Assembly (NCBI GenBank): GCA_039621445.1
Contig: CP154956.1
Location: 53,058,806-53,122,805, forward strand
Reading direction: 5' to 3'
DNA length: 64,000 nucleotides
Source of the DNA: Euglena gracilis
Lineage: Eukaryota; Euglenida; Euglenophyceae; Euglenales
In this document: positions 1 to 11,404 of the stretch, piece after piece
Position numbering within the stretch: position 1 is the first letter of the stretch
Layout: each line of letters starts with the position of its first letter
Position numbers and translations under genes: made by a program
The notes under the pieces: generated by a model
What the model was told of the DNA's origin: nothing
The model's input: only the letters and a program-made list of their open reading frames with translations
The model's database searches: none

Positions 1-240
1 CTCTTGCTGCTTATTGGAGGCTTTTGAGTGCTCCTGGCAACTTTTGGCCACTTTTGGTCCTTTATGCCGCTTTTGGCCAATTTTGGCCACTTTTACCCAC
101 GTTTGTTCACTTTTGGTCACTTTGGGAGCAGACGGTGAGTTCGAACTGGGACCTCCTCCAGCTCCTGGACACCGTGCTGCAGTTGCAGGGGTGGTCCGGA
201 CGGCAGTTGCCGCTCCTCGTGGATGAGAAAATACACTACC
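1..240. repeat. Degenerate TTTTGGCCAC repeats
   Basis: Loose copies of acttttggccacttttggtc fill 20-125, and the open frames across them follow from that simplicity. No gene is supported. Confidence 0.5.
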
Positions 241-264
241 GCATCCTCCGCCTCCTCTATTGCG

Positions 265-540
265 CCCCCGCCATGCAATTTTTAACCGACCCGGGGGGGG
301 GGTCACTCCACTTTTCGAAAAACCAGTCAGTCAGTTTTTTCGGGAAGCCAGTCAGTCACGACCCCCCGGGGGGGGGGGGGTCGGCCACTCTTGAATCCAA
401 AGGAAATTTGACCCAAAACATGAAGAAAGGCCAAAAAAATTTCCGGCGCCTTCGGCACCGGGTCACTTTTGTGGTTTTTTTGCCAACCCCCCCCCCCGGG
501 GGAGGGGGTCCGGACCAAAAACCAGTCAGTACCTCACCAA
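265..540. repeat. Composite C/G-run repeat, relative of element F
   Basis: ATGCAATTTTTAACCGACCC at 272 matches the inverted right end of element F. It is followed by CCAGTCAGTCA motifs, G and C runs and a CCGGCGCC-TTCG-GCACCGG hairpin (444-463). A second CCAGTCAGT lies at 522. A matching far end was not found. Confidence 0.5.
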
Positions 541-639
541 CATCCCCCTGCTATGCTCCTTGACTATTTTGGGCTGCTTTTGGCCACTCGTTCGGCGACT
601 CCAAAAGCTGAACCCGCAAAATACATCCGCTATCCCACG

Positions 640-1060
640 AACTGGACCAAAAAAAAAGTGATCAAAACAGGCAAAAATGGGGAAAAATATACCAAAAATG
701 GTCTAAAATGGCCAAAAATGGCCAAAAAAGGCTGGAAAGAATGGCTCCAAATTACCAAAAGGGGGCAAGGGCTGTCAAAAATGGTCAAAATGATCAAAAA
801 TGGGCAAATGGTCAAAAAATGGGCCAAAGGGGGCAAAAGCGACGTAAGCGAGATGAGACAGGAAATCTCAAAACCAGCTGGGGTCGAACCAGATGCCAAA
901 AAATCGAAATCGCAAAAATATACCAAAAACTGCCAATTATGCAAAAAAAATTGATTTTTGACCCCCAAAAAAGTGTCCTGGCCAGCCTTGGCCCATTTTT
1001 ACATCATGAAAACGAAAAATCTGTAATTGTCCAGCCGCCCAAATCCAAATTCGGGGGCTG
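640..1060. repeat. Degenerate AAAAATGGCC repeats
   Basis: Irregular copies of aaaaatggtcaaaaatgggc. Open frames in both strands mirror the repeat (Lys-rich in one, Phe-rich in the other) and are not genes. From 1060 to 1680 I see only AT-rich unique DNA and a C/G-run block (1130-1165). Confidence 0.5.
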
Positions 1061-1674
1061 AAAATAAATGAAATTCGTTGATGGGGGGTCCCAGGCCCGT
1101 AAAAAGGCTGCTGGCTGGAAAAAGATGCGGGCTGGCTGGACCCCCTGGGGGGGGAGGGGGGTCAAATTTCCTTAAGCTACACTGATCACAAAAAAAAAAC
1201 CCACAGTTGACTGTATTTCAGACCCCATCTTTTTGTGCTTTGACGACCTGTGGACATGCCTCCAAAAGGTGTAAAAAAGGTTCTGGGAGGAAAAATGGTG
1301 GGGAGAAATGAAGCGGAAAGTTGGGTGGTTTCCCATCATTTTTGTTTCCGGGGACTGAACACAGTGTTAATTCATTTGGTTTATTTTTTAATTTTATTTC
1401 TTTTTATTTTCAATTTATTATTATTTTATTAATTATATTGTTCAAATTTTTTTATGTTGGATTTGTGATTTATGTTGAACAGAAAAGAATTTAGCTGTGA
1501 TACAAAGACAAAAAAGATTTCTCCTTGTTGTGCACCAAGAATACACACTGATACACATTTAATTTGCCAATACATTGATACACAAAAAAATGGTGGGAAA
1601 CACCCAAGTTGATCTGTTGACACCAGGACATCGCTCAACATCCCCCCGGAGGGGTCCACCGCAAAAATGGAATC

Positions 1675-1860
1675 CCAACTTTTTGGTTGCCCTCCGTGGA
1701 GCCTCCGCAGAGTCTCCGTGGAGCCCTAGGTAACCAGCCTCCGCAGAGGCTGAGGGAACCAGTCTCCACGGAGGCTCCGAGGCGACCAGCCTCCGCGGAG
1801 ATAACCAGCCTCCGCGGAGGTTCAAAATAACCAGACTTTGCGGAGGGTCCGCCAGGTGAC
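1675..1860. repeat. CCTCCGCGGAGGC palindrome array, copy 1
   Basis: About nine spaced copies of gcctccg(c/t)ggag palindromes joined by gaggtaaccag-like linkers. It is the opposite-orientation partner of the array at 3410-3720. Confidence 0.8.
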
Positions 1861-1947
1861 AAATTTTGCCAGAGCATGTTGTGTACATGGAAATGAACGG
1901 GCATTTTTTTGTGTTACCCCCCCCTAGTCGTATGACCGGGTTCCTGC

Positions 1948-2610
1948 AACCTGTGACTGGGGGGGGGGTCATAACACCCCATAACCTGCAACCTGTGACC
2001 GGGGGGTGGTCATAGATGAGGGGGCAGTCGTAGAAGTGTGTGAAAACTGTCCCAAAATGGCAGATTTACCCCCCCCAAAATGTCCCATTTTTCAAAAATC
2101 CGGCGCTTCGCGCCGGCAGGGGGGACCTTATTTTGGGGGGGGTCAATTTCATGGATTTTTGCTCGGACCGGCCAGGGCGGGGGGTACCCCCCAGGTGACT
2201 GTTGGTTCACCTGTAGACCATGCCAGCACAATCCCAGCAGGATCAAAAGTTGAGACAAATCTCGGGATCACAGTTTTGGGTACAATTCTGGCCTCTCTGG
2301 ATAATTTGTGTACAATTCTGGCTGAATAAATTTCATTTTCGGTTTGGTTTTAAGCTCCATGTTGCCTCCCAAAGTCCGTGATTTTTTGCATCCTCTGTGC
2401 AAATGGGCAGAAAACGGCGTCTGACAGGTTCAGAAGCGGATGCTCTGCCACTGAGTGCAGTCGCCGTCTTTGACATTGAAAAACGTTTCTCTTTTTACCC
2501 CCCCCCCCTAGTCGTACGACCACCCCTCATTTATGACCACCCCCCGGTCACAGGTTGCAGGTCATGGGGGTGTTATGACCCCCCCCCCGGTCACAGGTTG
2601 CAGGTTGCGA
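1948..2610. mobile_element. Fold-back element, about 85-bp arms
   Basis: Arm 1948-2034 (GCAACCTGTGAC motifs, GGTCATA) is complementary to 2522-2610. Outside both arms is a matching cccccctagtcgta(t/c)gac block in direct orientation. The middle (2040-2500) has CGGCGCTTCGCGCCGG and no convincing gene. Confidence 0.6.
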
Positions 2611-3409
2611 AAGGTTTAACCCCCAAAAATAAGTCCCCCAACCCCACAAGGAAAGTTTTTGTTTTCATTTTTGCCCCATCCCCGAAAAAAATTTAGATTT
2701 GCAATTTTGTTTTTCCTCCAACACTGCCCACATCCCCTTTAAAAAAAACAAATGAGTTCCCCCCTCTCGCACGCCCCCATACTCCCCGTTTGCCACAAAA
2801 AAAACTGCCATGTCCGCCTGATGTGGCACAGAACGTTTACCTGTTTGGTATTCACGCCATGTCCGCCAAATTTGTTCAAAACCATTTATCCACAAAAACA
2901 CGACACCCGCCTGATTTCGCTTTTCCCATTCACCCATTTGCTATTTACGCCATATCCACCATTTGTCCACAACAAAAGGATTTTGTTATTGAGGAGCTCT
3001 CTCAGTGGTTGTACACCCCCTTACCTGCAACTTCCGACCGGGGGTTTGCAGGCAAGGGGGTGTGTACGACCACCCTCCTGTCGGGGGTTGTGCGTGGTTG
3101 ATAATTGGGTTGATTTTGGCACCTGGTCGTACGACCACCCCCTGGTTGGGGGTCATAGGTTGGGGGGGGTGTACAACCACCCCCCCCCCCCCTGGTTGTC
3201 GGAACCTGGTCAGTGGGCAAAGGGGGGGCAAGAAAACCCCCAAAAATGTAATATTTCTTTTCTTGCGGCGGGTAGGGGTGGAAAAAAATTCTACTTCTTC
3301 TGGGCACTAGTGTGGGGTGGTGGGGAGGGGTGTGGGGGGTGGAGGGGGGGGGGGGTGGGGTCAGAATATTTTTTACTGTTTTCAGACACGGCGCATACAA
3401 AATTGGTTG

Positions 3410-3720
3410 CCTCTGTGAAGCCTCCGCGGAGGCTGGTGAGCCTCCGCGGAGGCTCCGAGGTAAGGCGCCTCCACAGAGGCAAAGTAGTCAGCCTACGCGG
3501 AGGCTAAGGTGACCAACTCTGCTGAGGCTACTCCGAGGTATCCAGGCTGAGGAAACCAGCCTCCGCGGAGGTTAAAGTAACCAGCCTCCGCGGAAACTCC
3601 GAGGTAACCAGCCTCCGTGGAAGCTCCGAGGTAACCAGCCTCTGCGGAGGCTTGAGGTAACCAGCCTCCGAAGAGCCAAGTTAACCAGCCTCCGCGGAGC
3701 CTCCGCGGAGGCTAAGATCA
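3410..3720. repeat. CCTCCGCGGAGGC palindrome array, copy 2
   Basis: About twelve degenerate copies of aaccagcctccgcggaggc with linkers such as tccgagg. Each unit is itself a palindrome able to form a 12-bp stem. The stretch 2700-3000 before it is unique, and 3000-3220 holds GGTCGTACGACCACC palindromes. Confidence 0.8.
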
Positions 3721-4111
3721 CCAAAAGTGAGGACTTCACATTTGTTTGTTGGTTGTTATTTGTTGGGACACCCCCCGGGGGTCCAGTTCACTTGGGGATT
3801 TTGGACTGGCTGGAAAAAAAGCTGGACCCCCCCCCCCCGCACGATGTACAAGCGTTGTGGAAAACCATGTCCAGCCCACGTGTTCAATGTCGAAAAACAC
3901 TTCCCCGTTGTTTTTTTAAGCAAATAATCATAAAGAAACGCAATTTTTCCCGCAAAAAAAACTGTCCTCAGTGCACGTTTTTGGCAGTGCACAAGTGGAC
4001 ACCAAAAAGCGTGACTCAATGCTGGGTGCGAGTGGTGGAGGCTTTTTGCCAACCCCAGGGCGCAGACCAACGTGGAAAGCACCACCCCAGTAGAGCCAAA
4101 TACCGTACCAA

Positions 4112-4751
4112 GTACAGGTTGCCAACACAAAAAACATACCCCCCCTGACAGCACAAAAAACATACCCCCCCTTTTTTTTTCAGTTTTTGTGGCAGCCATA
4201 ACTTCGGCTGTGCACCATGTTGAGGTCTCGGACATACTCCATATTGTTGCCTGTGAAATACCCATCCAAACACACATTTTTTAGGTTTTCCCACACAAAA
4301 AGGGCTAAATTTTTTTGGAGCTGGCCCCAAAAACCATAAAATAACTTTTTCTGGGTGTCGAGATGGCAAATTTTGATGTAGATATTTTTTGAAGCCTATT
4401 TCATGGCCAATCCGACCCACCAAGTTCCAGAGCCCAACTCCTTAGGGTTCCCGAGTGGTGAGCTGTTTATTATTCCAACCCGGCCCAAAATCCATGTTTT
4501 TCAAAAATTTTCGCTTGTCGTGTGCGGAGCGCTTTTGAGGGGCCCATAACTCGGGGTGGAGGGGGAATCGAGGAAAATGCACAGAGACATTTTTGGATGG
4601 GTATCTCACAGGCAACAATATGGAGTATGTCCGAGACCTCAACATGGTGCACAGCCGAAGTTATGGCTGCCACAAAAACTGAAAAAAAAAGGGGGGGGTA
4701 TGTTTTTTGTGCTGTCAGGGGGGGTATGTTTTTTGTGTTGGCAACCTGTAC
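4112..4751. mobile_element. Fold-back element with about 165-bp arms
   Basis: The left arm 4112-4276 starts GTACAGGTTGCCAAC and runs through ACAAAAAACATACCCCCC and ggcagccataacttcggc. The right arm 4587-4751 is its complement. The core, 4280-4586, is unique. Flanks GTACCAA and GTACAAA are a possible eroded target duplication. The CAGG start recalls the TIR elements, but the arms are ten times longer. Confidence 0.75.
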
Positions 4752-5028
4752 GTACAAAAACTCCGCCACCTCTGATTTGTTGTCCTCCCAGTTGGTTTGC
4801 TGCTGGTCTGCCGCTGGTTCCGAGCTGGTTTGCTGCACTCTGGCATCCCAAACGCCGGTTTAAGCTGGCAGCCGAAGGCCGCACAGCGGGCGAAGGCTGC
4901 TGCAATTCAGAACCTGAAAAGTTGATGCTGTTATTTAAAGGCTGTGGGTCAGGGTTAGGTTTCCCAAACCATCCCATCCCATCTCCTCAACGTCGTTAAA
5001 CTGGTGTCTACAGGGGACCCAGCGAACC

Positions 5029-5125
5029 CAAAGAGGCGCCCAACCAGGGTTAAAAACATTGGGGGACCCGAGCGAGGTCCCCCAATGTGTATAAACCCCA
5101 GTTGGGCGCCTCTTTGGGGTAGCTG
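5029..5125. repeat. Hairpin, AAAGAGGCGCCCAAC arms
   Basis: aaagaggcgcccaac (5029) pairs with gttgggcgcctcttt (5102); a second nested stem, attgggggacc with ggtcccccaat, lies within. It is perfect enough to be a recent fold-back insertion. 4752-5028 shows nothing recognisable. Confidence 0.8.
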
Positions 5126-5309
5126 GTGGGGTTCTGGGTAGTCAACTAGACGGTGGGATCCAAACCCCCGTTCATGGTAGACTAAGGGGGGGGGGGGGCG
5201 GAGGTTCTGGGCAGTCGATCGACTAGTTGAAGGGTCGGTGCCCAGTCCAGCCTTTTTTGGGCCTGTCCCAGGGGGGGATGCTCCGCGTTTTTCTCTGATA
5301 CGAAAACTG

Positions 5310-5420
5310 TGTCCAGAACGCCGGTTCGGGCGTGAAGCCATGTTCCAGAACGCCGGTTCCGAACCGGCGTTCTGGACACAGTTGTTGAAACCGTGGATTA
5401 GGGGCTCTGGCTTCACGCCC
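5310..5420. repeat. CCAGAACGCCGGTTC palindromes
   Basis: ccagaacgccggttcgg recurs, including an exact palindrome around 5343-5373. Variants recur at 6097-6125, 6640-6690, 8145-8165 and 18573-18650, always with a nearby 'gtgaa(a/g)cc' and 'cgggcgtgaa'. It looks like the terminal module of a dispersed family. 5421-6080 holds repeated 'cccatcgatcgaaagctcttctcaagg' units of about 250 bp (5560, 5715, 5845). Confidence 0.7.
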
Positions 5421-6179
5421 GAACCGGGTTCAAGGAATCCAGGCCAATTTCGGCCTAAATACCCATTTTTCAAACATTTTGGAGCATTTTTGGGCTCCTT
5501 TGGGCGCATGGCCATATCGACCGGCCGATTGAAGTTTTCACACGTCTGGTGCCATGTTACCCATCGATTGAAAGCTCTTCTCAAGGGCTTTTTGGCAGAT
5601 GGCCACAGGATTCAGCCATTGTGCATACAGCGCTTATTTTCAGTGATCGTGCATTCCAAAATTTGACATCTTAATTTGTGAAATTCCACACCTCAAGTGC
5701 CATACAGCATATCAATTGAAAGCTCTCGCCAAGACCTTTCATTTGGTACCCTCAGTACTCCTACACTGCGAGCACTCTGAAAATCAGCAATCGCATTTTC
5801 CGACCCTGTTTGCAAAGTCGAAATTCCTATGTTTCACCAGCCATGTTGCCCATCGATCGAAAGCTCTTCTCAAGGGCTTTCAGCAGATGGCCTTAGATTT
5901 CAGCCGTGCTGCATGGTGTTCTATTTCAAAAATTCCCCAAATTTGGCCAAATGGAAATTATTGCACAAAATAACCCAATTTGTGGCCAAATACCCCCCCC
6001 AAAACTGCTTAGATGTGCTTGCCACATGTCTACTAACCATTTTGAACAGTTTTTGACACTTTTTATTTTCGGTCCCCTGGACGCCATCTTCCCACCGAAC
6101 CGGCGTTCTGGACGCCGGTTCGGGCGTGAAACCAGAGCCCCAATACACGGTTTCAGTTGCATTTGGTACCCCCCCCTTT

Positions 6180-6480
6180 GCAATGGACAATCCTGCAGCG
6201 GATGTTTTGAATTCCGGATATCGCAAAAAAGAAAGCGGTGTATCAAGAAGAAAGAGGAAAAGCAGTGTAGCAAGAAGGCTTTGCTCGACCTTGCACATGA
6301 TGGTACTGCAGCCGTGGGCCGTTACAAATATATTGGTAATTGGCTGGCCTGGGTGGTGCTGCGGGGCACCTGCTCACCCAACAGTGTGGCCAAATACCTG
6401 CGGGCGCTGATAAAGAAAATGCACGCTAAGGCACAGACCATTCATCCGTGCCCGGTAATGGATTTTTCGCTTTTGGCGGA
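6180..6480 (+). pseudogene. Coding-like fragment, possibly a recombinase core-binding domain
   Basis: The frame through 6260-6470 is protein-like: KKALLDLAHDGTAAVGRYKY, then IGNWLAWVVLRGTCSPNS and VAKYLRALIKKMHAKAQTIH. The helix pattern with SVAKYLRALIKKMH resembles the N-terminal core-binding domain of tyrosine recombinases and the 21.7-kb remnant, but no catalytic motif is present. The likely upstream part (DNPAADVLNSGYRKKESG, 6183-6240) is in another frame, so a frameshift is implied. GAACCGGCGT palindromes flank the stretch at about 6097-6125 and 6640-6690, suggesting one mobile unit. It could also be an unrelated gene relic. Confidence 0.3.
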
Positions 6481-6689
6481 TCCAGAATGGTCCAAAGATG
6501 GACAAAAATGGGATGGATTTGGTCTACCCAGGAGAAATTCCTGGTCAATTTTTTTTGGATAATTGACCTTTTTTGGCATTTTTGGGCTCCCATCGGGGGG
6601 GGGGGGGCAGCCCAAATTTTCTATATGAACTGTGTCAGCCCGAACCAGCGTCCCAGGCACTAGGTTCATGCCCGAACCGGCGTCTGGGA

Positions 6690-8100
6690 CGGCGCAAGGC
6701 GGTAGACTGGGGGGGGGGGGTAGTGGGTAGTCGGCCGACTAGTCGGCCGACTACCCAATTGGTCCACCGACTAGTCCTAGTCGGTAGCTAGTCGGCGAGA
6801 CAGGGGGGGGGGGTAGTGGGTAGTCGGCCAACTAGTCGGCCGACTACCCACTCTAATGTACTAACGGGTCAAAACCGCCGACTTTTAAGCCCCCCCCATG
6901 AACAAAATCCAATGCAAACTAGTCGGTGGCTAGTCGGCGGTCATAAAAATGGTCTGTGGCGGGCCCAAATCACCCGGAAATGGTCCGGATGGGTCCAAAT
7001 AAGTGTCTTACGCCTAAATAAACACTTCCAGATGGAAATCTTTGGTCAGTGGGGGGTCGGTGGGCCCTTGATGGGGGTCCGGAGGGGTAAAAAACCAATG
7101 ATGAAACAGGGATTACATTAAAATCCTTTAGAAATGCAATCTGCAATCTGCGTTTTGCATCACGAGAGGCAGAAAACTCCCCCTCCACCCCAATCCGAGA
7201 CTCAAATAACAAAATCCCTTCTGTGTTGGCAACGTACTCGGGGGCTAAGTCGTTTTTGTGGCTCATTTTGGCATAGGCGGGGGGGGGCTCCGCCCCCCCC
7301 CCCCCCGCCCCCCCCCCTCCAATAACAAAATCCCTTCTATGTTGGCAACATGCTCGGGGGCTAAGTCGTTTTTGTGGCTCATTTTGGCATAGGCGGGGGG
7401 GGGGGCTCTGCCCCCACCCCCCCCCTCAAATAACAAAATCCCTTCTATGTTGGCAACATACTCGGGGGCTAAGTCGTTTTTGTGGCTCACTTTGGCATAG
7501 GCGGGGGGGGCTCTGCCCCCCCCGCACCCCCCCCCCCTCAAATAACAAAATCCCTTCTGTGTTGGCAACATACTCGGGGGCTAAGTCGTTTTTGTGGCTT
7601 ACTTTGGCATAGGCGGGGGGGGGGGGGCTCCGCCCCCCCGCACCCCCCCCTCAAATAACAAAATCCCTTCTATGTTGGCTATAGACTTGGGGGATAAGAC
7701 CCTTTTTTTGTGCAAATTTTGACTTATATTGAAAATTCAATGGGGAGAGGTGTACTTTTGTCAAAAGTGGCCCAAAATGGACATTTTCCCCCAATTTTTT
7801 TGCATATTCACCCCCGATTGGGGGGTTCTGCAGCCATTTGGGTCAGTTTTGACCGGCGTTGAGGTGATTTAGACATTTTTTTTTCCAGGGGGGGGGGCTT
7901 AAAAGTCGGCGGTTTTGACCCGTTAGTACATTAGAGTGGGTAGTCGGCCGACTAGTCGGCCGACTACCCACTACCCCCCCGCCGACTAGCCACCGACCAA
8001 TTAGTCGGCCGACTAGTCGGTGGACCAATTGGGTAGTCGGCCGACTAGTCGGCCGACTACCCACTACCCCCCCCCCCCAGTCTGCCGTTTGGCACTGTCT
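6690..8100. mobile_element. Large fold-back element built of AGTCGGCCGACTA palindromes
   Basis: Arms of about 200 bp (6695-6900 and 7885-8095) are inverted copies, each made of nested TAGTCGGCCGACTA palindromes, then ctctaatgtactaacgggtc and gccgacttttaag. The core contains a direct array of about 117-bp units at 7203-7690. The flanks carry CCGAACCGGCG palindromes on both sides, so this may be nested in an older repeat. Confidence 0.75.
7203..7690. repeat. Tandem array, about 110-120-bp unit, about 4.5 copies
   Basis: The unit begins caaataacaaaatcccttct, then gttggcaacatactcgggggc, gtcgtttttgtggctcattt and ends in a G-run/gctc/C-run hairpin. Copy-to-copy changes are few, so the array is young. 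The phrase ataacaaaatccc also opens unrelated repeats at 8421, 9526, 15594 and 52083. Confidence 0.9.
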
Positions 8101-8579
8101 GGGACACAGTTTCTTGAAACTGTTTCTAGGCTCTGGATTCACGCCCGAACCGGCGGCTGAGGAATCACGGCTAATTTCGTCCCAAATCCCCACGTTTGGG
8201 ACAGATTTTGGCGACTTTGGCCCAAATTGGCTGCCGGTCGAAATTGGTAGAGTCCACACTTCCGGAGCCATTTGCCCATCAATCAAAAGCTCTTCTCATG
8301 GGCTTTCGGCACATGGCCACAGAATTCGGCCATAATGCACACAGCGCTTATTTAACTTGCTTGGTCGGCCTACGGCCTCCTCCGGGGGGGGGCAGCCCCC
8401 CCCCCCCGGACCCCGCCTAAAATAACAAAATCCCCTTGGGTGTGCAAAGCAAGGATTGCCAAAATGGACCCCCCAACAAACTCCTTTTGTGTGCACCCAG
8501 GTAGGTAAAATAGCCATCTGTATGTTCCACAGGGTTTGGCCAAGGGTTTTTATGCTTCTGAAATGGAAAACCATGGAGG

Positions 8580-9440
8580 TCGTTTCTACCGACCATATGG
8601 TCGGCCCGACCTCCAAATGGTCGGGCCGATAAGGAGGTGGTGCGGGTCACGGGGGGGGGGGGGGGCACGGGGGGGGGGGGTCACGGGGGGGTCACGGGGG
8701 AAGTATGCCACTTTGGAGGTGGTCGGGAGGCAGCATCCATGTTGTTGCACCCCATCACGAGAAGGGCAGCACGCATCCTAAAATCAGTGATTTTTGGGTC
8801 CAAAAGAGAATCATTTTTGGCCATTTTTGGGCCATTTTTGAACCAAAAAATGCCTTTTGGTTTGAAAGTGGACATTTTTGGGTGATTTTTATGTCCAAAA
8901 TTGGTCTTTTTTTTCATTTTTTTTGAAAAGGTATTTTGTTAGGATTTTCTTGACCGTTACATTTTTTTGGGATGCATTTTGGGCCATTTTTGAAAAAATG
9001 GCCCAAAATGGCTGTTTTTGAAGGGGGGGAATTCTGTTTTGGTTGCAGAAATGCACCAATTTTTGGCACTTTTTTTTTAGGGGACAAGATTTTTGGCCAT
9101 TTTTGGTTTGAAGTTGTGTGTTGGGCGTTGGGTGTCAAAAAGGGGTTTGGTTGTCGAAATGGAAGGTGTGGTAAGGACAATTCTTTTCTTTTTGCCAGTT
9201 TCAAGCTCATTCCAATGTTTTTCCATGCATTTTGAGTCAAATTTTACTGAATACTGCTTCAAGTTTCCGGGGGGGGGGGGGCTTAAAAAACAAAAACGGG
9301 GGGGGTTATGCGGATGATTGGAGGTCGGGCCGACCAGGTCGGCCCGACCTCCAATGGTCGATAGGCCATAGCCAATGGTCGGCCCGACCATGGTCGGTAC
9401 GACCTCCGGGATCGTCATAGCCAATCATCCGCACGGAGCC
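8580..9440. repeat. GGTCGGCCCGACC palindrome clusters and ATTTTTGG repeats
   Basis: Clusters at 8582-8630 and 9315-9400 carry ggtcgggccgacc-type palindromes. Between them are ggtcacggggg runs (8640-8700) and degenerate ccatttttgggcc repeats (8790-9120). 9440-9835 contains three copies of a 75-bp 'cccttgtgtgtgcaaggcaaggatggccaaa' unit. No gene is supported. Confidence 0.7.
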
Positions 9441-9834
9441 GGTACAAGGGGAGATTGCGCAAGTAGGATAGAATTTCATGGCAAAAAGGGGGGAGGGGAA
9501 ACATGAAATTTTTGTGGAAGAAACCCAAAATAACAATATCCCCTTGTGTGTGCCAGGCAAGGGTGGACAGAACGCGCATCCTACAAAATCCTTTTGTGTG
9601 TGCAAGGCAAGGATGGCCAAAACGCGCCCCCCAACAAACTCCCTTCGTGCTAACTTAGTCGGCCTACGGCCTCCTCTGGGGGGGGTGGCTGCCGCCCCCC
9701 CCCCCGGACCCCCCCCCCCGCCCAAAATAACAATATCCCCTTGTGTGTGCAAGGCAAGGATGGCCAAATCGCGCCCCCCCAACAAACTCCCTTTGTGCTA
9801 ACTTAGTCGGCCTACACCCCCCCCGCCCAAAATA

Positions 9835-10724
9835 ACCTAACTGTATCCCTAACCCTAACCCTAATCCCCAGCCCTAACCGTATCCCTAACTCTAACCCTA
9901 GCCCTGACCCCAACCCTAACCGTATACCCTTACCCTGACCCTAATCCCCAGCCCTAAAATCTATCCGTATCCCAAACCCGAACCCTAACTGCATCCCTAA
10001 CCCTAACCGTATCCCCAACCCAAACTCAAACCGTATCCCTGGCCCGAACTCAAACCCTAACCGTATCCCTAACCCTAACAATAACCGTAACACTGACCGT
10101 ATCCCTAACCCTAACCCTAATCCCCAGCCCTAACCGTATCCCTAACCCTAACCCCATCCCTGACCCTAACCGTATCCCTAACTCTAACCCTAACCCTAAC
10201 CGAAACCCTAACCGTATCCCTAACCCTAACTCTAACCCTAGCCCTAACCCTAACCGTAACCCTAACCCTAACCCGAACCCTATCCGTATCCCTAACCCTA
10301 ACTGCATCCCTAACCCTAACCGTATCCCCAACCCAGACTCAAACCGTATCCCTGGCCCGAACCCTAACCCTGACCGTATCCCTAACCCCAACAATAACCG
10401 TAACACTGGCCGTATCCCTAACCCTAACCCTAATCCCCAGCCCTAACCGTATCCCTAACCCTAACTCTAACCCCAACCCTAACCATATCCCTAACCCTAA
10501 CTCTAACCCTAACCGAAACCCTAACCCTAACTCTAACCCTAACCCTAACTCTAACCGTATCCCTAACCCTAACTCTAGCCCTAGCCCTAACCCTATCCGT
10601 ATCCCTAACCCTAACCTTAATCCCCAACCCTAACCCTATCCGTCCCTAACCCTAACCCTATCCCTGTATCCCTACTGTATCCCTAACCCTAACCATAACT
10701 GTATCCCTAACCCCAACTCTAATC
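9835..10724. repeat. Interstitial telomere-type array, about 890 bp
   Basis: CCCTAA units (TTAGGG on the other strand) are mixed with a recurring variant, CCGTATCCCTAACCCTAAC, and with CCCAGCCCTAACC. The mixture is ordered into higher-order blocks of about 250-300 bp (for example the run after 9955 repeats from 10270). It is flanked by ordinary repeats, so it is not a chromosome end. Short traces recur at 12848-12867 and 27912-27940. Confidence 0.9.
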
Positions 10725-10859
10725 GAATTTTTTCAAAAATGGGACGCTTTTTGCCAGTTTGGAGGTCATTCCAATGTGTTTTTATGCATTTTCAGCCAAA
10801 TTAAGAGAATAAAATTTGGGGGGGGGGGCTTAAATTTCAAAAAAGGGGGGGGTAATGCG

Positions 10860-11170
10860 GTTGATTGGAGGTCGGGCCGACCTGGTCGGCCCGACCTCCA
10901 GTGGTCGATAACGGCCAGGTCGGGCCGACCAAGGTCGGTACGACCTCCAGGATCGTCAAAGCCAATTCGCCCGGGGCCGTCAGGGGAGGCTAGGTAGTCA
11001 AGTTCGGGTCCCCGAACCCAGCCCCGAGCGAGAAATTGGTGATGGACTTTTTGGTGGTCGGTACCGACTAGTCGGTACCGACCATGGTCGCTACCGACCA
11101 TTTTCTAGCGACTAGTCGGTACCGACCATTGGTGATAGGGTCGCTAGCGACTAGTCGCTAGCGACCACCA
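10860..11170. repeat. GGTCGGTACCGACC and TCGCTAGCGA palindrome cluster
   Basis: At least ten palindromes of the form ggtcggNNccgacc or ctagtcgNtagcgac occur in 300 bp, with spacing of 13-30 nt. Related clusters lie at 12510-12610, 23125-23175 and 23785-23945. Confidence 0.75.
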
Positions 11171-11404
11171 ATTTTAAGTCCACCCCCCCCCTCTAAAAAA
11201 GTTTTTAAGCCCCCCCCCTCCAAAAAAAATTCATTCAAATATGAAGGAAAATGACTCGAAACCCACCCAAATGCCTTCAGAAACCCCCATTCGGGGGTCC
11301 ATCTGCAAAAAATTTTGGGTAATATCTTCTTTTTGCGCCAGTTCTGTGAAAGTTGTCTTTGTCCAGGAGATAAGGAGCACGATTCGGCCTTCCTTGCCTT
11401 GCAC

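Noticed and set aside
7203-7690. CRISPR-like array
   Set aside because: Units are about 117 bp with no repeat/spacer alternation; this is an ordinary tandem array in a eukaryotic genome.
10050-10627. Gly/Leu/Arg-rich open frames on the minus strand
   Set aside because: Translation of the telomere-type array; no independent support.
9835-10724. True chromosome end
   Set aside because: The array is degenerate and flanked by kilobases of other sequence on both sides.
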